Shown here: in pieces, positions 48,722 to 57,357 of the stretch
Position numbering within the stretch: the first letter of the stretch is position 1
Layout: every line of letters starts with the position of its first letter
Assembly (NCBI GenBank): GCA_031316255.1
Contig: JALDQW010000001.1
Span: forward strand, 1,178,001 to 1,242,000
DNA length: 64,000 nucleotides
Origin: Nitrosomonas sp.
GTDB taxonomy: Bacteria > Pseudomonadota > Gammaproteobacteria > Burkholderiales > Nitrosomonadaceae
Direction of reading: 5' to 3'
Program-made: the position numbers and the translations under genes
The notes under the pieces: generated by a model
What the model was told of the DNA's origin: nothing
Database searches by the model: none
Seen by the model: the letters and a program-made list of their open reading frames with translations, nothing else

Positions 48722-49435
48722 ATGGCAACTATTTCCGTAGAACGTGCATGTGCAATGCTTTCAACTATCAAGGAATTTCAAGCACTATCTCCCTCCGATC
48801 TGACAGAAATTGCCAATGACTGCCACTGGGACCGATACCATGAAGGTAAAGAAATCATACATTTTCATGATAAGTCAAACAGTGTTTTTTTTATCGCGCA
48901 AGGTGAAATTCGTGTGACGTATCATTCCCTGTCAGGGCACGAAGTCATTTTATGCGATTTGTCCGCAGGTGAAATGTTTGGCGAGCTCTCAGCAATCGAT
49001 GGAGAGTACCGCTCAGCAACCGTTCTGGCAAAAACAAGCACATTACTGGCATCGATGACGGCTGCCGATTTTATGAAAATTATCTATTCAAACCGTACTG
49101 TCGCCGGAACCATCCTAAAACGTCTGGTTAGCGAAGTCCGCAGACTGACCGATCGTGTGTATGACTTCAGTACCCTTGCAGTCAGTAACCGAATACAAAC
49201 CGAATTATTGCGCATCGCCAAAAAACATATGACAGGGCCTAACACAGCAGTTATTTCTCCTGCACCCACCCATTTTGATCTCGCCAGCCTGGTCGGCACG
49301 CATCGCGAAGCTGTGACCCGCGAGCTTAGTAGTTTGGCTAAAAAAAAGGTTGTAATACGCAAAGGACAAGACTTGCATATTCTCGATATTGAAAAACTGA
49401 CTGATATGGTCAATATGGTACGCGGCGGTATCTAA
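48722..49435 (+). CDS. Crp/Fnr-family transcriptional regulator
   Basis: A 237-residue regulator. The N-terminal cyclic-nucleotide-binding fold shows VFFIAQGEIRVTYHSLSGHE and GEMFGELSAIDGEYRSATVLA, close to the phosphate-binding cassette (FGE ... R-SA). The C-terminal winged HTH reads THFDLASLVGTHREAVTRELSSLAKK. No N-terminal Fe-S cysteines of FNR type. It probably binds cAMP or a related ligand. Target genes unknown; SulP is divergent from it. Confidence 0.9.
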   Translation: MATISVERACAMLSTIKEFQALSPSDLTEIANDCHWDRYHEGKEIIHFHDKSNSVFFIAQGEIRVTYHSLSGHEVILCDLSAGEMFGELSAIDGEYRSATVLAKTSTLLASMTAADFMKIIYSNRTVAGTILKRLVSEVRRLTDRVYDFSTLAVSNRIQTELLRIAKKHMTGPNTAVISPAPTHFDLASLVGTHREAVTRELSSLAKKKVVIRKGQDLHILDIEKLTDMVNMVRGGI

Positions 49436-49506
49436 ATATATGGATTTATTCCTGGAGAAGCTCCGGATTATGGTTCGTCTGACAAATGCGTTATCAATTT
49501 CCCTTT

Positions 49507-50706
49507 TTATTTTTCAACCAGATCGCGCACAAAATTTGGCAGCGCAAAAACGCCCTGGTGAGTATCGCCATTGTAAAACTGCAATTGCTGTAGATTACGC
49601 GCTTTAATGCGCCGGTCAATCTCTTCAGGCGAAAATGCTTTTGGATCAAGTTGTTCGGAACATACGGCCAAGGCCCACTGTGCGCCATAGAGTGGTATGT
49701 ACATGGTATAGGGCCGCATAATATTGAAAACACCGTGCAGGCGTTGTGCGAGTTCAGCAACGCGCTCGGGTTGCGCCGTCGGCGAGCCGATATGAAGTGT
49801 CAGCAAACCCTCCGGATTCAGTGCCTGACGGCATTGCTGGAAGAATTCCACTGAGTAAAGCGCTGCGGCCGGTCCCACCGGATCATTAAGATCCAGTGCA
49901 ATCAGGTCGAATTTATTCTGGGTTTCACGCACAAATTTCATGCCGTCATCCACAATCACCTGCAATCGGGGATTGTCAAACACGCCGTTATGTACCGCTT
50001 GAAAATGTTCCTTGGCTATCCTGACAACTTCTTCATCAATTTCGACCATGGTCACCCGCTCAACCGACGGATGTTTCAACGCCTCTTCGGATGAACCGCC
50101 ATCACCGCCACCAATGATGAGTACATTTCTTGGCGCATCGTGAACTGTCAATGCGGGGTGAATCAGATTTTCATGATAAACAAACTCTTCCCGCTCGGAA
50201 GTCATATTGTAATCGTCCAGACGGAAAATCTTTCCATATTGCGGGGTATCGTAAATCGAAAGCTTCTGGTATTTGGTTCGCCATTCTCCGATTTGCCGAC
50301 TGGCCTTGACATAGAAACCGATTGAATCATTCAGCGGTTCGACAAGCAGATGCTCGCCGCGCGCTATTTCATGTTTGGCAATTTCTTCCGGCTGAAAATA
50401 TGCAACGATTGCATCAAACAATTTATGCGCCTTAATGCTGTTGTCAGCACTATAGTTGCATACATAAACATCCAGCGTTAATCCGTTATTTTCAGGCCAG
50501 GTATGGATTGCAACATGTGACTCGGCAAGAACAACTGTTCCCGTAAATCCCGAATCATCAAACTGCTTGAATGTGGTATCCATCACCGTCAAGCCGGAAT
50601 TCCGCACCAAATCGATGCATTTTTCTTTAAAACCGGTGCCATCGAGCAGGCGTTGCGGGTCGCAAAGGCAACCGCTCAAATCACCAATTAGATGCAAACC
50701 GTTCAT
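49507..50706 (-). CDS. Fused S-adenosylmethionine decarboxylase / spermidine synthase
   Basis: A 399-residue fusion. Residues 1-~120 are a class 1B AdoMet decarboxylase proenzyme: VVLAESHVAIHTWPE, with self-cleavage expected between Glu62 and Ser63, and the catalytic His68 and Cys83 at the positions of the stand-alone enzyme. Residues ~125-399 are a spermidine synthase: EREEFVYHENLIHPAL, VLIIGGGDGGSSEEALKH, and DLIALDLNDPVGPA. Self-cleavage would give a short beta chain and a large alpha chain bearing the pyruvoyl group and the aminopropyltransferase. Both steps of spermidine synthesis from putrescine are thus in one gene. Confidence 0.93.
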   Translation of the reverse strand: MNGLHLIGDLSGCLCDPQRLLDGTGFKEKCIDLVRNSGLTVMDTTFKQFDDSGFTGTVVLAESHVAIHTWPENNGLTLDVYVCNYSADNSIKAHKLFDAIVAYFQPEEIAKHEIARGEHLLVEPLNDSIGFYVKASRQIGEWRTKYQKLSIYDTPQYGKIFRLDDYNMTSEREEFVYHENLIHPALTVHDAPRNVLIIGGGDGGSSEEALKHPSVERVTMVEIDEEVVRIAKEHFQAVHNGVFDNPRLQVIVDDGMKFVRETQNKFDLIALDLNDPVGPAAALYSVEFFQQCRQALNPEGLLTLHIGSPTAQPERVAELAQRLHGVFNIMRPYTMYIPLYGAQWALAVCSEQLDPKAFSPEEIDRRIKARNLQQLQFYNGDTHQGVFALPNFVRDLVEK

Positions 50707-50709
50707 GGC

Positions 50710-50725
50710 CGTATCTCCAGATACG
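50710..50725 (-). promoter_or_regulatory. Hairpin around the ribosome site of the AdoMetDC/spermidine synthase gene
   Basis: On the minus strand CGTATCTGGAGATACG is a perfect 7-bp inverted repeat with a 2-bp loop, and its GGAG is the Shine-Dalgarno, 8 bp before the ATG at 50706. Folding would partly hide the ribosome site. A regulatory role is inferred. Confidence 0.45.
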
Positions 50726-51114
50726 CTGTCAGGTACGGTTTAAAATGGATTATAGGATATAAAGTGTTGTCGCTGTCTGGCAGCGGAATAGTGGAATCTT
50801 CGTTTTCGTTCAATTCGTGCAAAACCCAACATGGGCACCTCATCTACACATTACAGCAAGGCGCCTGGTTAAGAATTCGGCCTCGACCGAGCGTATGCAT
50901 TCTGAAACTCACCGGCATAAATTATTATTTTGATGAGATTCACGCAAAAGCGGAATTTTACTTGGAAGTTGCACGAAATGGAATACTTAGCGTTCATTTA
51001 TGTTGAAGGTTTGTCATCATCCTCGCGAAACCTGGGCAAGACATCACTGCACGTTTATTTAAAAACGATTTTAAACTATATAGAATTAGCTTGATCATTC
51101 AATGCGCTTGCAGA
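50726..51114. other. Gap between the polyamine fusion gene and glgA
   Basis: About 390 bp. No gene, RNA or repeat recognised. It should contain the promoter of the fusion gene and the end of the glgA transcript. Confidence 0.4.
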
Positions 51115-52599
51115 TTAAATCTTCTCTTCATCTGACCGCATAGATTGGTAAAGATTGAGATATTCCTGGGCGCTTTTGCTCCAAGTAAAATCAGCTTTCA
51201 TGCCATTTTTTGCAAGTTTTTTCCATATTCCTGATTTTAGATAGACTTTTTGCGCCTGGCCAATTGCTTCACTTAAAGCCGTTACTGTCGGCTGATTAAA
51301 CACGAATCCCGTAGCGGTGTTGTTTGCAATCGCCTCCCCGGTTGCATCAATCACCGTATCGGCCAGTCCGCCGACATTGTGAACGATCGGGACTGTGCCA
51401 TAACGCAGGCTGTAGAGCTGATTCAATCCGCACGGCTCAAACCTTGACGGCATCAAGAAGGCATCAACCCCGGCCTCAATCTGATGTGCAATTTTTTCAT
51501 AGTAACCAATGTGGACACCGATTTGTTTTGGGTTTTTTCCAGCCAGATCAATCAGCGCTTCCTCAAAACCTTTGCCGCCCGAACCCAAAAGGCAAAATTG
51601 CACCGGTTTTTCGTCTATGCTTTTCAGGAATTCAATAATCAGATCAATGCCCTTTTGCTCCACCAGTCGACCGACAAATCCGAGCAAGAATATATCTTCC
51701 TTGACAGGCAACTTAAACAGTTTTTGCAGGGCTGATTTATTGGCTTTTTTCCTGGCCAGTGTCCTGCTCGTGTAATTCTGACTGATCAACTTGTCCGTTT
51801 GTGGATTCCAGATGATATCGTCAATGCCATTCACGATGCCTGATAAAACAGATTTCCGGTGTTGCAGTAATCCCTCTAGCCCATAACCCATTTCCGGAGT
51901 TTGTATTTCCCTGGCATATTGCGCACTCACGGTGTTGATGCGATCGGCAAATACCAAACCGCCTTTGATAAACGAAAGCTGGCCATGGAATTCCAAAGCT
52001 TCCGGAGACCATAATGCCGCCGGCAAACCCAGTGCATCAAAGGTGCTTTGTGGAAACAAACCCTGATAGGCAAGATTATGAATGGTAAACAAACTCGGCG
52101 GAGCATCCGGTATTTGTTTTAATAATGGCGGAACCAGAGCGGTTTGCCAGTCGTTGCAATGCACCACGTCCGGTTTCCAGTCCAGTTGTACCCAATCCAG
52201 CGCGATACGCTGAATGACCTTGCTGAATAACGCAAACCGCTCTGCATTATCGGGCCACGGTTTTCCATCACGGTCAACATAGGGGTTTCCCTTGCGCGCA
52301 AAGGCGGACGCATGCTCGACAAGCAAAACTTTTACCGTACTATCGCCCAGACATGTGGAATGCAATGTGACTTTGCCCGCTATACCGGGAAAATACATTT
52401 CCGCCAGCGTCTCCATAAATGGCTGCTTTTCCAGAATATCGCCATATGCGGGCAGCACGACACGGATATCGCAGCCCAGATTTTGCAAAACTACCGGCAA
52501 CGCGCCCGCAACATCGGCAAGCCCGCCGGTTTTAATCAGCGGATGCGCTTCGCTGGTTGCGAACAGAACCTTCAGATTATTCTGCTTTGAAGTGATCAT
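51115..52599 (-). CDS. glgA: Glycogen synthase (ADP-glucose type)
   Basis: A 494-residue GT5 enzyme: LFATSEAHPLIKTGGLADVAGALP carries the KTGGL ADP-glucose-binding motif, DVVHCNDWQTALVPPLL follows, and the C-terminal EAGVDAFLMPSRFEPCGLNQLYSLRYGTVP holds the catalytic Glu region. It extends alpha-1,4-glucan. No other glycogen gene is adjacent. Confidence 0.95.
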   Translation of the reverse strand: MITSKQNNLKVLFATSEAHPLIKTGGLADVAGALPVVLQNLGCDIRVVLPAYGDILEKQPFMETLAEMYFPGIAGKVTLHSTCLGDSTVKVLLVEHASAFARKGNPYVDRDGKPWPDNAERFALFSKVIQRIALDWVQLDWKPDVVHCNDWQTALVPPLLKQIPDAPPSLFTIHNLAYQGLFPQSTFDALGLPAALWSPEALEFHGQLSFIKGGLVFADRINTVSAQYAREIQTPEMGYGLEGLLQHRKSVLSGIVNGIDDIIWNPQTDKLISQNYTSRTLARKKANKSALQKLFKLPVKEDIFLLGFVGRLVEQKGIDLIIEFLKSIDEKPVQFCLLGSGGKGFEEALIDLAGKNPKQIGVHIGYYEKIAHQIEAGVDAFLMPSRFEPCGLNQLYSLRYGTVPIVHNVGGLADTVIDATGEAIANNTATGFVFNQPTVTALSEAIGQAQKVYLKSGIWKKLAKNGMKADFTWSKSAQEYLNLYQSMRSDEEKI

Positions 52600-52726
52600 C
52601 CTGGAAAAAACAAAAAAGACTCAACTCATGACATAATGATGTATAAATCGCATTATACATTGATTAATAAGGGTTCCTTTGCGTAATTACTGCAACGTAC
52701 AAGGAAAAAATAGAAAAGGACTGATG

Positions 52727-53728
52727 ATGAAAGCAATTTATTTTGAAAAAAGCGGATCATCGGATGTATTGCAATACGGTGATATCGATGCACCCACCCA
52801 GTGTGACGACAAACAGGTGCTGGTACGCACCAAGGCGGCCGGCATCAACCCGATCGATTGCAAAATCCGCGCCGCCCCGGATCGTTTTCCCGTATCCTTC
52901 CCAATAATACCGGGATGCGATGGCGCGGGGATTGTTGAGGCTGTTGGCAAAGCCGTGCAAACCTTCAAACCCGGTGACGAAGTCTATTTTTCCCAGCCCG
53001 GCTTCAATCAGCGCCAAGGCACTTACGCCGACTATGTGCTTGTGGATGCAAGCCTGCTGGCAAAAAAACCGCAGGCTTTATCGTTTGAACAGGCTGCCGC
53101 CGCGCCGCTGGTGTTGATCACCGCATGGGAAGCATTGCATGACCGCGCACGCATTTCTTCCGGCCAGACCGTTTTGATTCATGCCGGAGTGGGTGGTGTC
53201 GGCCATGTGGCGATTCAACTGGCCAAACTTGCAGGCGCCAAAGTCATCACCACAGTCAGCAATGTCGAAAAATCAGCCTTTGCAAAACAGTTAGGAGCAG
53301 ATGAAACAATTTTGTACAAATCACAGCATGTGGTTGACGAAGTCATGAGTTGGACCGGCGGCAAAGGGGTTGACATTGCATTCGATACCGTGGGACCGTG
53401 CGTACTGCAGAATTGTTTCAACAGTGTTAAAAACTACGGCGATGTGGTAACGATTTTGCAGCCCGCCGCTGACACCAACTGGAGCGATGCACGCGTCCGC
53501 AATATACGGTTCGGTTTTGAGCTGATGCTGACGCCGGTCATTCTGGAAATCGACAGCGCAAAACACCATCAGGGTGAAATTCTGACGCGCTGCGCAGCGT
53601 TGATTGATGACGGCAAACTGAAAATAGAAGTGGCCAGGACATTCGATCTGGCGGAAGCAGCGGCTGCGCAGGATTTTCTTGAACAACAGCATCCAGCTGG
53701 CAAAGTAGTCCTGAACATGGGTCAATAG
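52727..53728 (+). CDS. Zinc-free quinone oxidoreductase-like MDR protein
   Basis: Start chosen at ATG 52727 (MKAIYFEKSGSSDVLQYGD) because AAGGA (52716-52720) is then 6 bp away; a longer frame begins at 52679. The 333-residue protein is an MDR: GroES-like half with AAGINPIDCKIRA, Rossmann half with IHAGVGGVGHVAIQLAKLAGAKVI. The zinc-binding cysteines of alcohol dehydrogenases are missing, so an NADPH:quinone reductase or enoyl reductase activity is likely. It is 6 bp upstream of the Tdh-like gene, as one operon. Confidence 0.88.
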   Translation: MKAIYFEKSGSSDVLQYGDIDAPTQCDDKQVLVRTKAAGINPIDCKIRAAPDRFPVSFPIIPGCDGAGIVEAVGKAVQTFKPGDEVYFSQPGFNQRQGTYADYVLVDASLLAKKPQALSFEQAAAAPLVLITAWEALHDRARISSGQTVLIHAGVGGVGHVAIQLAKLAGAKVITTVSNVEKSAFAKQLGADETILYKSQHVVDEVMSWTGGKGVDIAFDTVGPCVLQNCFNSVKNYGDVVTILQPAADTNWSDARVRNIRFGFELMLTPVILEIDSAKHHQGEILTRCAALIDDGKLKIEVARTFDLAEAAAAQDFLEQQHPAGKVVLNMGQ

Positions 53729-53734
53729 CTACCC

Positions 53735-54691
53735 ATGAAGCGTATTCTTGTAACCGGTGCAACCGGACAGATCGGCTCCGAACTGGTCCCCGCACTCCGT
53801 AGCCGCTACGGCAATGCACATGTCGTGGCTGCCGGCCATAACAAAACCCCTCAACAAGGCGTTGTGGAAGAAGGACCGTATATCACGCTGGATGTGACTC
53901 AAATTGAAGCCATCTCGGCGGTAGTCCGTGACTATCAAATCGACACGATTTTTCACCTTGCCGCACTGTTATCGGCTGTTTCAGAAAATAACCCGCAACT
54001 GGCCTGGAAGGTCAATATGGGCGGTCTATACAATATACTGGAAGTCAGCCGGGAAAATAATTGTGCGGTGTTTTTTCCGAGCTCAATCGGTGCATTCGGC
54101 CCGAATACGCCACGCGACAATACACCGCAGGATACGCTGCAACGTCCGAACACCCTATATGGCGTCTGCAAGGTGTCGGGTGAATTGTTGTGCGATTATT
54201 ATCATACCCGTTATGGTGTCGATACCCGCGGGGTTCGCTATCCGGGTTTGATTTCGTACGAAACTTTACCGGGTGGCGGCACCACCGATTACGCTGTTGA
54301 AATTTTTTACGACGCTGTTGCAAGCAAACCTTATGAGTGCTTTTTAAAACCGGGCACTTATCTGGACATGATGTATATGCCCGATGCCGTACGGGCTGCG
54401 ATTGAACTGATGGAAACCGATGCAAACAGTTTAATACACCGTAATGCGTTCAACATCACCGCCATGAGTTTTGCCCCCGAAGAACTGGCAGCAAGTATTC
54501 AGACATTGATTCCGGATTTTTCAATACGCTATACCGTTGATCCTGTCCGGCAAGCCATCGCGGATTCCTGGCCGCGTCATATGGATGACCATGTAGCACG
54601 GGAAGAATGGGACTGGAAACCACAGTATAATCTTGAACACATGACGCGGGATATGATCGCGCGTCTATCAAAAAAACTGGAGCACCGTTAG
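53735..54691 (+). CDS. SDR-type L-threonine 3-dehydrogenase-like epimerase family protein
   Basis: A 318-residue extended SDR: RILVTGATGQIGSELVPALR for NAD binding, FHLAALLSAVSENNPQLAWKVNMGG, FPSSIGAFGP, and the active Tyr-Lys in LYGVCKVSGE. The closest functional family I recognise is the SDR L-threonine dehydrogenase that yields 2-amino-3-ketobutyrate; the Kbl-like gene directly downstream (33 bp) supports this. Other epimerases cannot be excluded. Confidence 0.85.
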   Translation: MKRILVTGATGQIGSELVPALRSRYGNAHVVAAGHNKTPQQGVVEEGPYITLDVTQIEAISAVVRDYQIDTIFHLAALLSAVSENNPQLAWKVNMGGLYNILEVSRENNCAVFFPSSIGAFGPNTPRDNTPQDTLQRPNTLYGVCKVSGELLCDYYHTRYGVDTRGVRYPGLISYETLPGGGTTDYAVEIFYDAVASKPYECFLKPGTYLDMMYMPDAVRAAIELMETDANSLIHRNAFNITAMSFAPEELAASIQTLIPDFSIRYTVDPVRQAIADSWPRHMDDHVAREEWDWKPQYNLEHMTRDMIARLSKKLEHR

Positions 54692-54724
54692 CGTCAAATT
54701 GCGCCACAACTGCAGGGAGTTAAC

Positions 54725-56002
54725 ATGTCGCTGGATAAATTGAACGCCTATTGCGCGGAAAAAGTGCAGATCATCAAGGAAAAAGGCGCACAAAAAAGCA
54801 CTGAGAACATTATTAACCGCATCGTCTTGCCCGACTGGGTCAAAAAAGGCCTTTTGCCGGATGCGCAACTAGACCAGGCGTTTGGGCCGCGTTATTTTCT
54901 TGCCGGTGATGAAAACCCCTATCTGTTGATGAATTCCAATTCATATCTGGGGTTGTCCTTACACCCGGAAGTAATGACAGCGGAAGAAAAGGGCATGCAG
55001 AACTACGGCGCCGGTCCGGGCGCGGTGCGTTTTATATCCGGCACCTACGCGCCGCATATCGAATTGGAAAAACGCCTCGCAGCATTTCATCGACGCGAGT
55101 CCGCCATGATTTACAGCGCAGCCTATGCGGCAATCATGGGTGTGCTGCCGCCGTTGATCGATGACAATACGCTGGTGATCAGCGATCAGCTTAATCACAA
55201 CAGCATTATCAATGCAATCCGTTTGTCCCGTCCCGCTGCAAAAGAAATTTACCCGCACCTGGACATGACCGAACTCGAGCGGATTCTCGGCAACTATGCC
55301 GCAGGAAATCGCAATGGAAATAACGCCCAAATCAGGCGCGTGCTGGTGGTGACCGATGGTATCTTCAGCATGCGCGGCGACCATGCCCCGCTGAATGAAA
55401 TCGTTGCAATTTGCCGCAGCCATGAACACCATTTTTCCGAAGGCGTCATCACTATTGCCGATGACTCACATGGCATCGGCGCGTTTGGCGCGACGGGGCG
55501 CGGAACCGAGGAATTTACCAATTGCACGGTCGACATTTTAATCGCCACACTCGGAAAAGCACTGGGTGTCAACGGGGGGTATGTCGCCGCCAGCGCGCCT
55601 GTGATTGAATACCTGCGTGAAACTTCACCCTTTTACATCTATTCAAATCCGATCACGCCATCCGAAGCGCAGGCAGCGACGCAATCGCTGAACATCCTGG
55701 AAAGCGACGCAGGACGCAAGCGACTGCAAAAACTTCGCACGTTGGCATCCCGTTTTGAATCCGGGTTGAGTTCACTTGGCTTTGAAACCATCCCCGGCGA
55801 ACATCCTGTCACACCGCTTGTCGTCCGTGATACCCCAAAAACAACGCAACTGATCCAACATTTGTTTAAAAACCAGATACTGGCCACCGGTCTTAATTAT
55901 CCGGTCGTACCTCAGGGAGACGAGGAAATCCGCTTCCAAATCAACGCCAATCATACAACACGGGATATTGATTATGTGCTTGAAGTTCTGGAAAAATTTT
56001 AA
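54725..56002 (+). CDS. kbl: 2-amino-3-ketobutyrate CoA ligase-like alpha-oxoamine synthase
   Basis: A 425-residue PLP enzyme: NSNSYLGLSLHPEV, GAGPGAVRFISGTYAPHIELE, DDSHGIGAFGATGRG with the cofactor Asp/His, and TLGKALGVNGGYVAAS with the Schiff-base Lys. Alpha-oxoamine synthases include Kbl, BioF, HemA and SPT; pairing with the Tdh-like gene points to Kbl, which splits 2-amino-3-ketobutyrate with CoA into glycine and acetyl-CoA. Slightly longer than usual Kbl at the N-terminus. A miniature element abuts its stop codon. Confidence 0.82.
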   Translation: MSLDKLNAYCAEKVQIIKEKGAQKSTENIINRIVLPDWVKKGLLPDAQLDQAFGPRYFLAGDENPYLLMNSNSYLGLSLHPEVMTAEEKGMQNYGAGPGAVRFISGTYAPHIELEKRLAAFHRRESAMIYSAAYAAIMGVLPPLIDDNTLVISDQLNHNSIINAIRLSRPAAKEIYPHLDMTELERILGNYAAGNRNGNNAQIRRVLVVTDGIFSMRGDHAPLNEIVAICRSHEHHFSEGVITIADDSHGIGAFGATGRGTEEFTNCTVDILIATLGKALGVNGGYVAASAPVIEYLRETSPFYIYSNPITPSEAQAATQSLNILESDAGRKRLQKLRTLASRFESGLSSLGFETIPGEHPVTPLVVRDTPKTTQLIQHLFKNQILATGLNYPVVPQGDEEIRFQINANHTTRDIDYVLEVLEKF

Positions 56003-56143
56003 GTCCACTTCTTAAAAGCCGGATTTTGTTACAATACGTCGTAGTTCACAAAAAATATTTCCTTTCATATCAAACTTATGCTGCATCGATATTTTTTGTT
56101 CTCGCCTCGTCTTGCTTAAAACGCTGAATTTCCAGAGGCGTCC
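56003..56143 (-). mobile_element. Miniature inverted-repeat element, family A, copy 3 (inverted)
   Basis: 141 bp in opposite orientation to copy 2, with the well-preserved end GGACGCCTCTGGAAATTC read inward from 56143 and matching interior (GCAAGACGAGGCGAGAACAA). The left end is diverged. TTAA flanks both sides, a probable 4-bp target duplication; the left TTAA includes the stop codon of the kbl-like gene. Confidence 0.8.
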
Positions 56144-56177
56144 TTAATTTATGACCACGCGATAAAGGAGAAGCCAA

Positions 56178-56648
56178 ATGAACGAAGATTTTGATAGACC
56201 AGCCGTACTCAACTGCCTGAACAAAATCCTTGAAATGGAATTGGCCGGCGTTGTGCGTTATACGCATTATGCGTTTATGATCTATGGCTACAACCGCATT
56301 CCAATTGTTTCCTGGTTACAGGCGCAAGCCAATGAATCCCTCATGCATGCCCGCGAAGCCGGTGAAATGATCACCCATCTGGGAGAACATCCGCCTTTAA
56401 CAATCGGGCCCTTGCTGGAAACCCATCAACATGACGTCGGCAACATATTACGGGAATCACTGGAACACGAGCGGGAAGCGCTTGCACACTACAAAACCCT
56501 GTTGTCATTGGTCGAAGGCAAATTTGTAATGATGGAAGAATACGCCCGCCGGTTAATCGCCGCAGAAGAAATGCATCAGGGCGAGGTAGACAAAATGCTT
56601 CGGCGGCCAGGGGATGTTGCTGCTTTTTCGGAAGCCAAAACAGTTTAG
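56178..56648 (+). CDS. Bacterioferritin-like ferritin-superfamily protein
   Basis: A 156-residue four-helix-bundle protein. Ferroxidase-type ligands appear as LEMELAGVVRYTHYAF (Glu), NESLMHAREAGEMI (Glu and His), ESLEHEREALAHY (Glu) and IAAEEMHQGEV (Glu and His), the pattern of bacterioferritins and related ferritins. It probably oxidises and stores or handles iron, as cytoplasmic oligomer. AAAGGAG (56164-56170) is its ribosome site. Starts 34 bp after miniature element copy 3. Confidence 0.85.
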   Translation: MNEDFDRPAVLNCLNKILEMELAGVVRYTHYAFMIYGYNRIPIVSWLQAQANESLMHAREAGEMITHLGEHPPLTIGPLLETHQHDVGNILRESLEHEREALAHYKTLLSLVEGKFVMMEEYARRLIAAEEMHQGEVDKMLRRPGDVAAFSEAKTV

Positions 56649-56688
56649 CTAAATTCTAACTGGCAAAACAGGAGAATCGGAAACACGC

Positions 56689-56835
56689 TCAACGAACCTG
56701 TTCTGATTCTTCACTCGCCATTTCCGGTATTTCGGCAGTGGTTATTTGTTGATACATTTCACCTGTCCAAGTCGCCTTATAGGGAAGTGTATTCTGTACA
56801 TGACTGGCTTGGTTTAAAAATGGAATTGCGGACTT
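56689..56835 (-). pseudogene. Displaced 3' fragment of an L,D-transpeptidase gene
   Basis: In frame to a TGA at 56689-56691, this stretch encodes the end of the same protein as at 63569-64000: FLNQASHVQNTLP, ATWTGEM, QQITTAEIPEMASEESEQVR here against YLNQAKHVQNTLP, ATWAGEM, QQMTTAEIPEMVNEESEQVR there. Homology stops upstream of about 56835. It has no start or catalytic part. It marks the left edge of the accessory island. Confidence 0.8.
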
Positions 56836-56914
56836 GTTTTTATTGGTTAGGACCCGGACTTAGTTTTTTTATAGGTTGAATGCGGGGTACATATACTTTG
56901 CGCGTGTTGTATTG

Positions 56915-56960
56915 CAAGATCTGACCCCCGTATTTTTCAAGATCTGACCCCCGTATTTTT
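56915..56960 (+). repeat. Tandem 23-bp repeat, two units
   Basis: Two identical back-to-back units starting CAAGATCTGACCCCCGTATT (56915-56937 and 56938-56960). The core AAGATCTGACCCC resembles short sequences that accompany REP-type transposase genes in betaproteobacteria, an association recalled, not shown here. Confidence 0.7.
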
Positions 56961-57125
56961 CTTCATACCATTCAATACTTAATTGATGGCCTGAGGCTAA
57001 TTAAGAGGTGCGGCGTTGTTCTACTATTGAAACTCCATTAATTAATTGCTTGGTGTAGAAACGTGGACATATGCGATATATGGGTATGACATAAAAATAA
57101 TTTTGTATCAAAACTACAAAATATT

Positions 57126-57176
57126 GCTCAATATGGTTAGGCTACAGCAGAATAATTTTCCACCAGTGCAAATTAA
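57126..57176 (+). repeat. Imperfect ~50-bp direct repeat, left copy
   Basis: Begins GCTCAATATGGTT and ends CCACCAGTGCAAATTA. The right copy at 62374-62423 begins GCTCGGTATGGTT and ends CCACCAGTGCAATTTA. The pair brackets the 1115-residue protein gene and the IS256 element. Confidence 0.45.
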
Positions 57177-57357
57177 CTATCCCTAAATATTCCAGGTGCA
57201 ATTACAACAAAATCTTCACAGATATTTATTTTGAATAGGTCAAAATGTAAAAAAGTCTAAATTTCATTGACAGGATAACAACAAAAGTTATTTTACTTTA
57301 AGGAGAGAGAACCCTTTAATAGACAAAGAACAATATATTTTATATTGTGACTCAATA

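Larger units (their letters stand above)
56836..57357. other. AT-rich gap at the left end of the island
   Basis: About 520 bp without a gene. It contains a tandem 23-bp repeat (56915-56960), a 50-bp segment at 57126-57176 with a relative at 62374-62423, and AAGGAGAG at 57299-57306 that has no start codon at proper distance. Confidence 0.45.

Noticed and set aside
56915..56960. Possible start of a CRISPR array
   Set aside because: Two units are directly adjacent with no spacer, and no cas gene is present.
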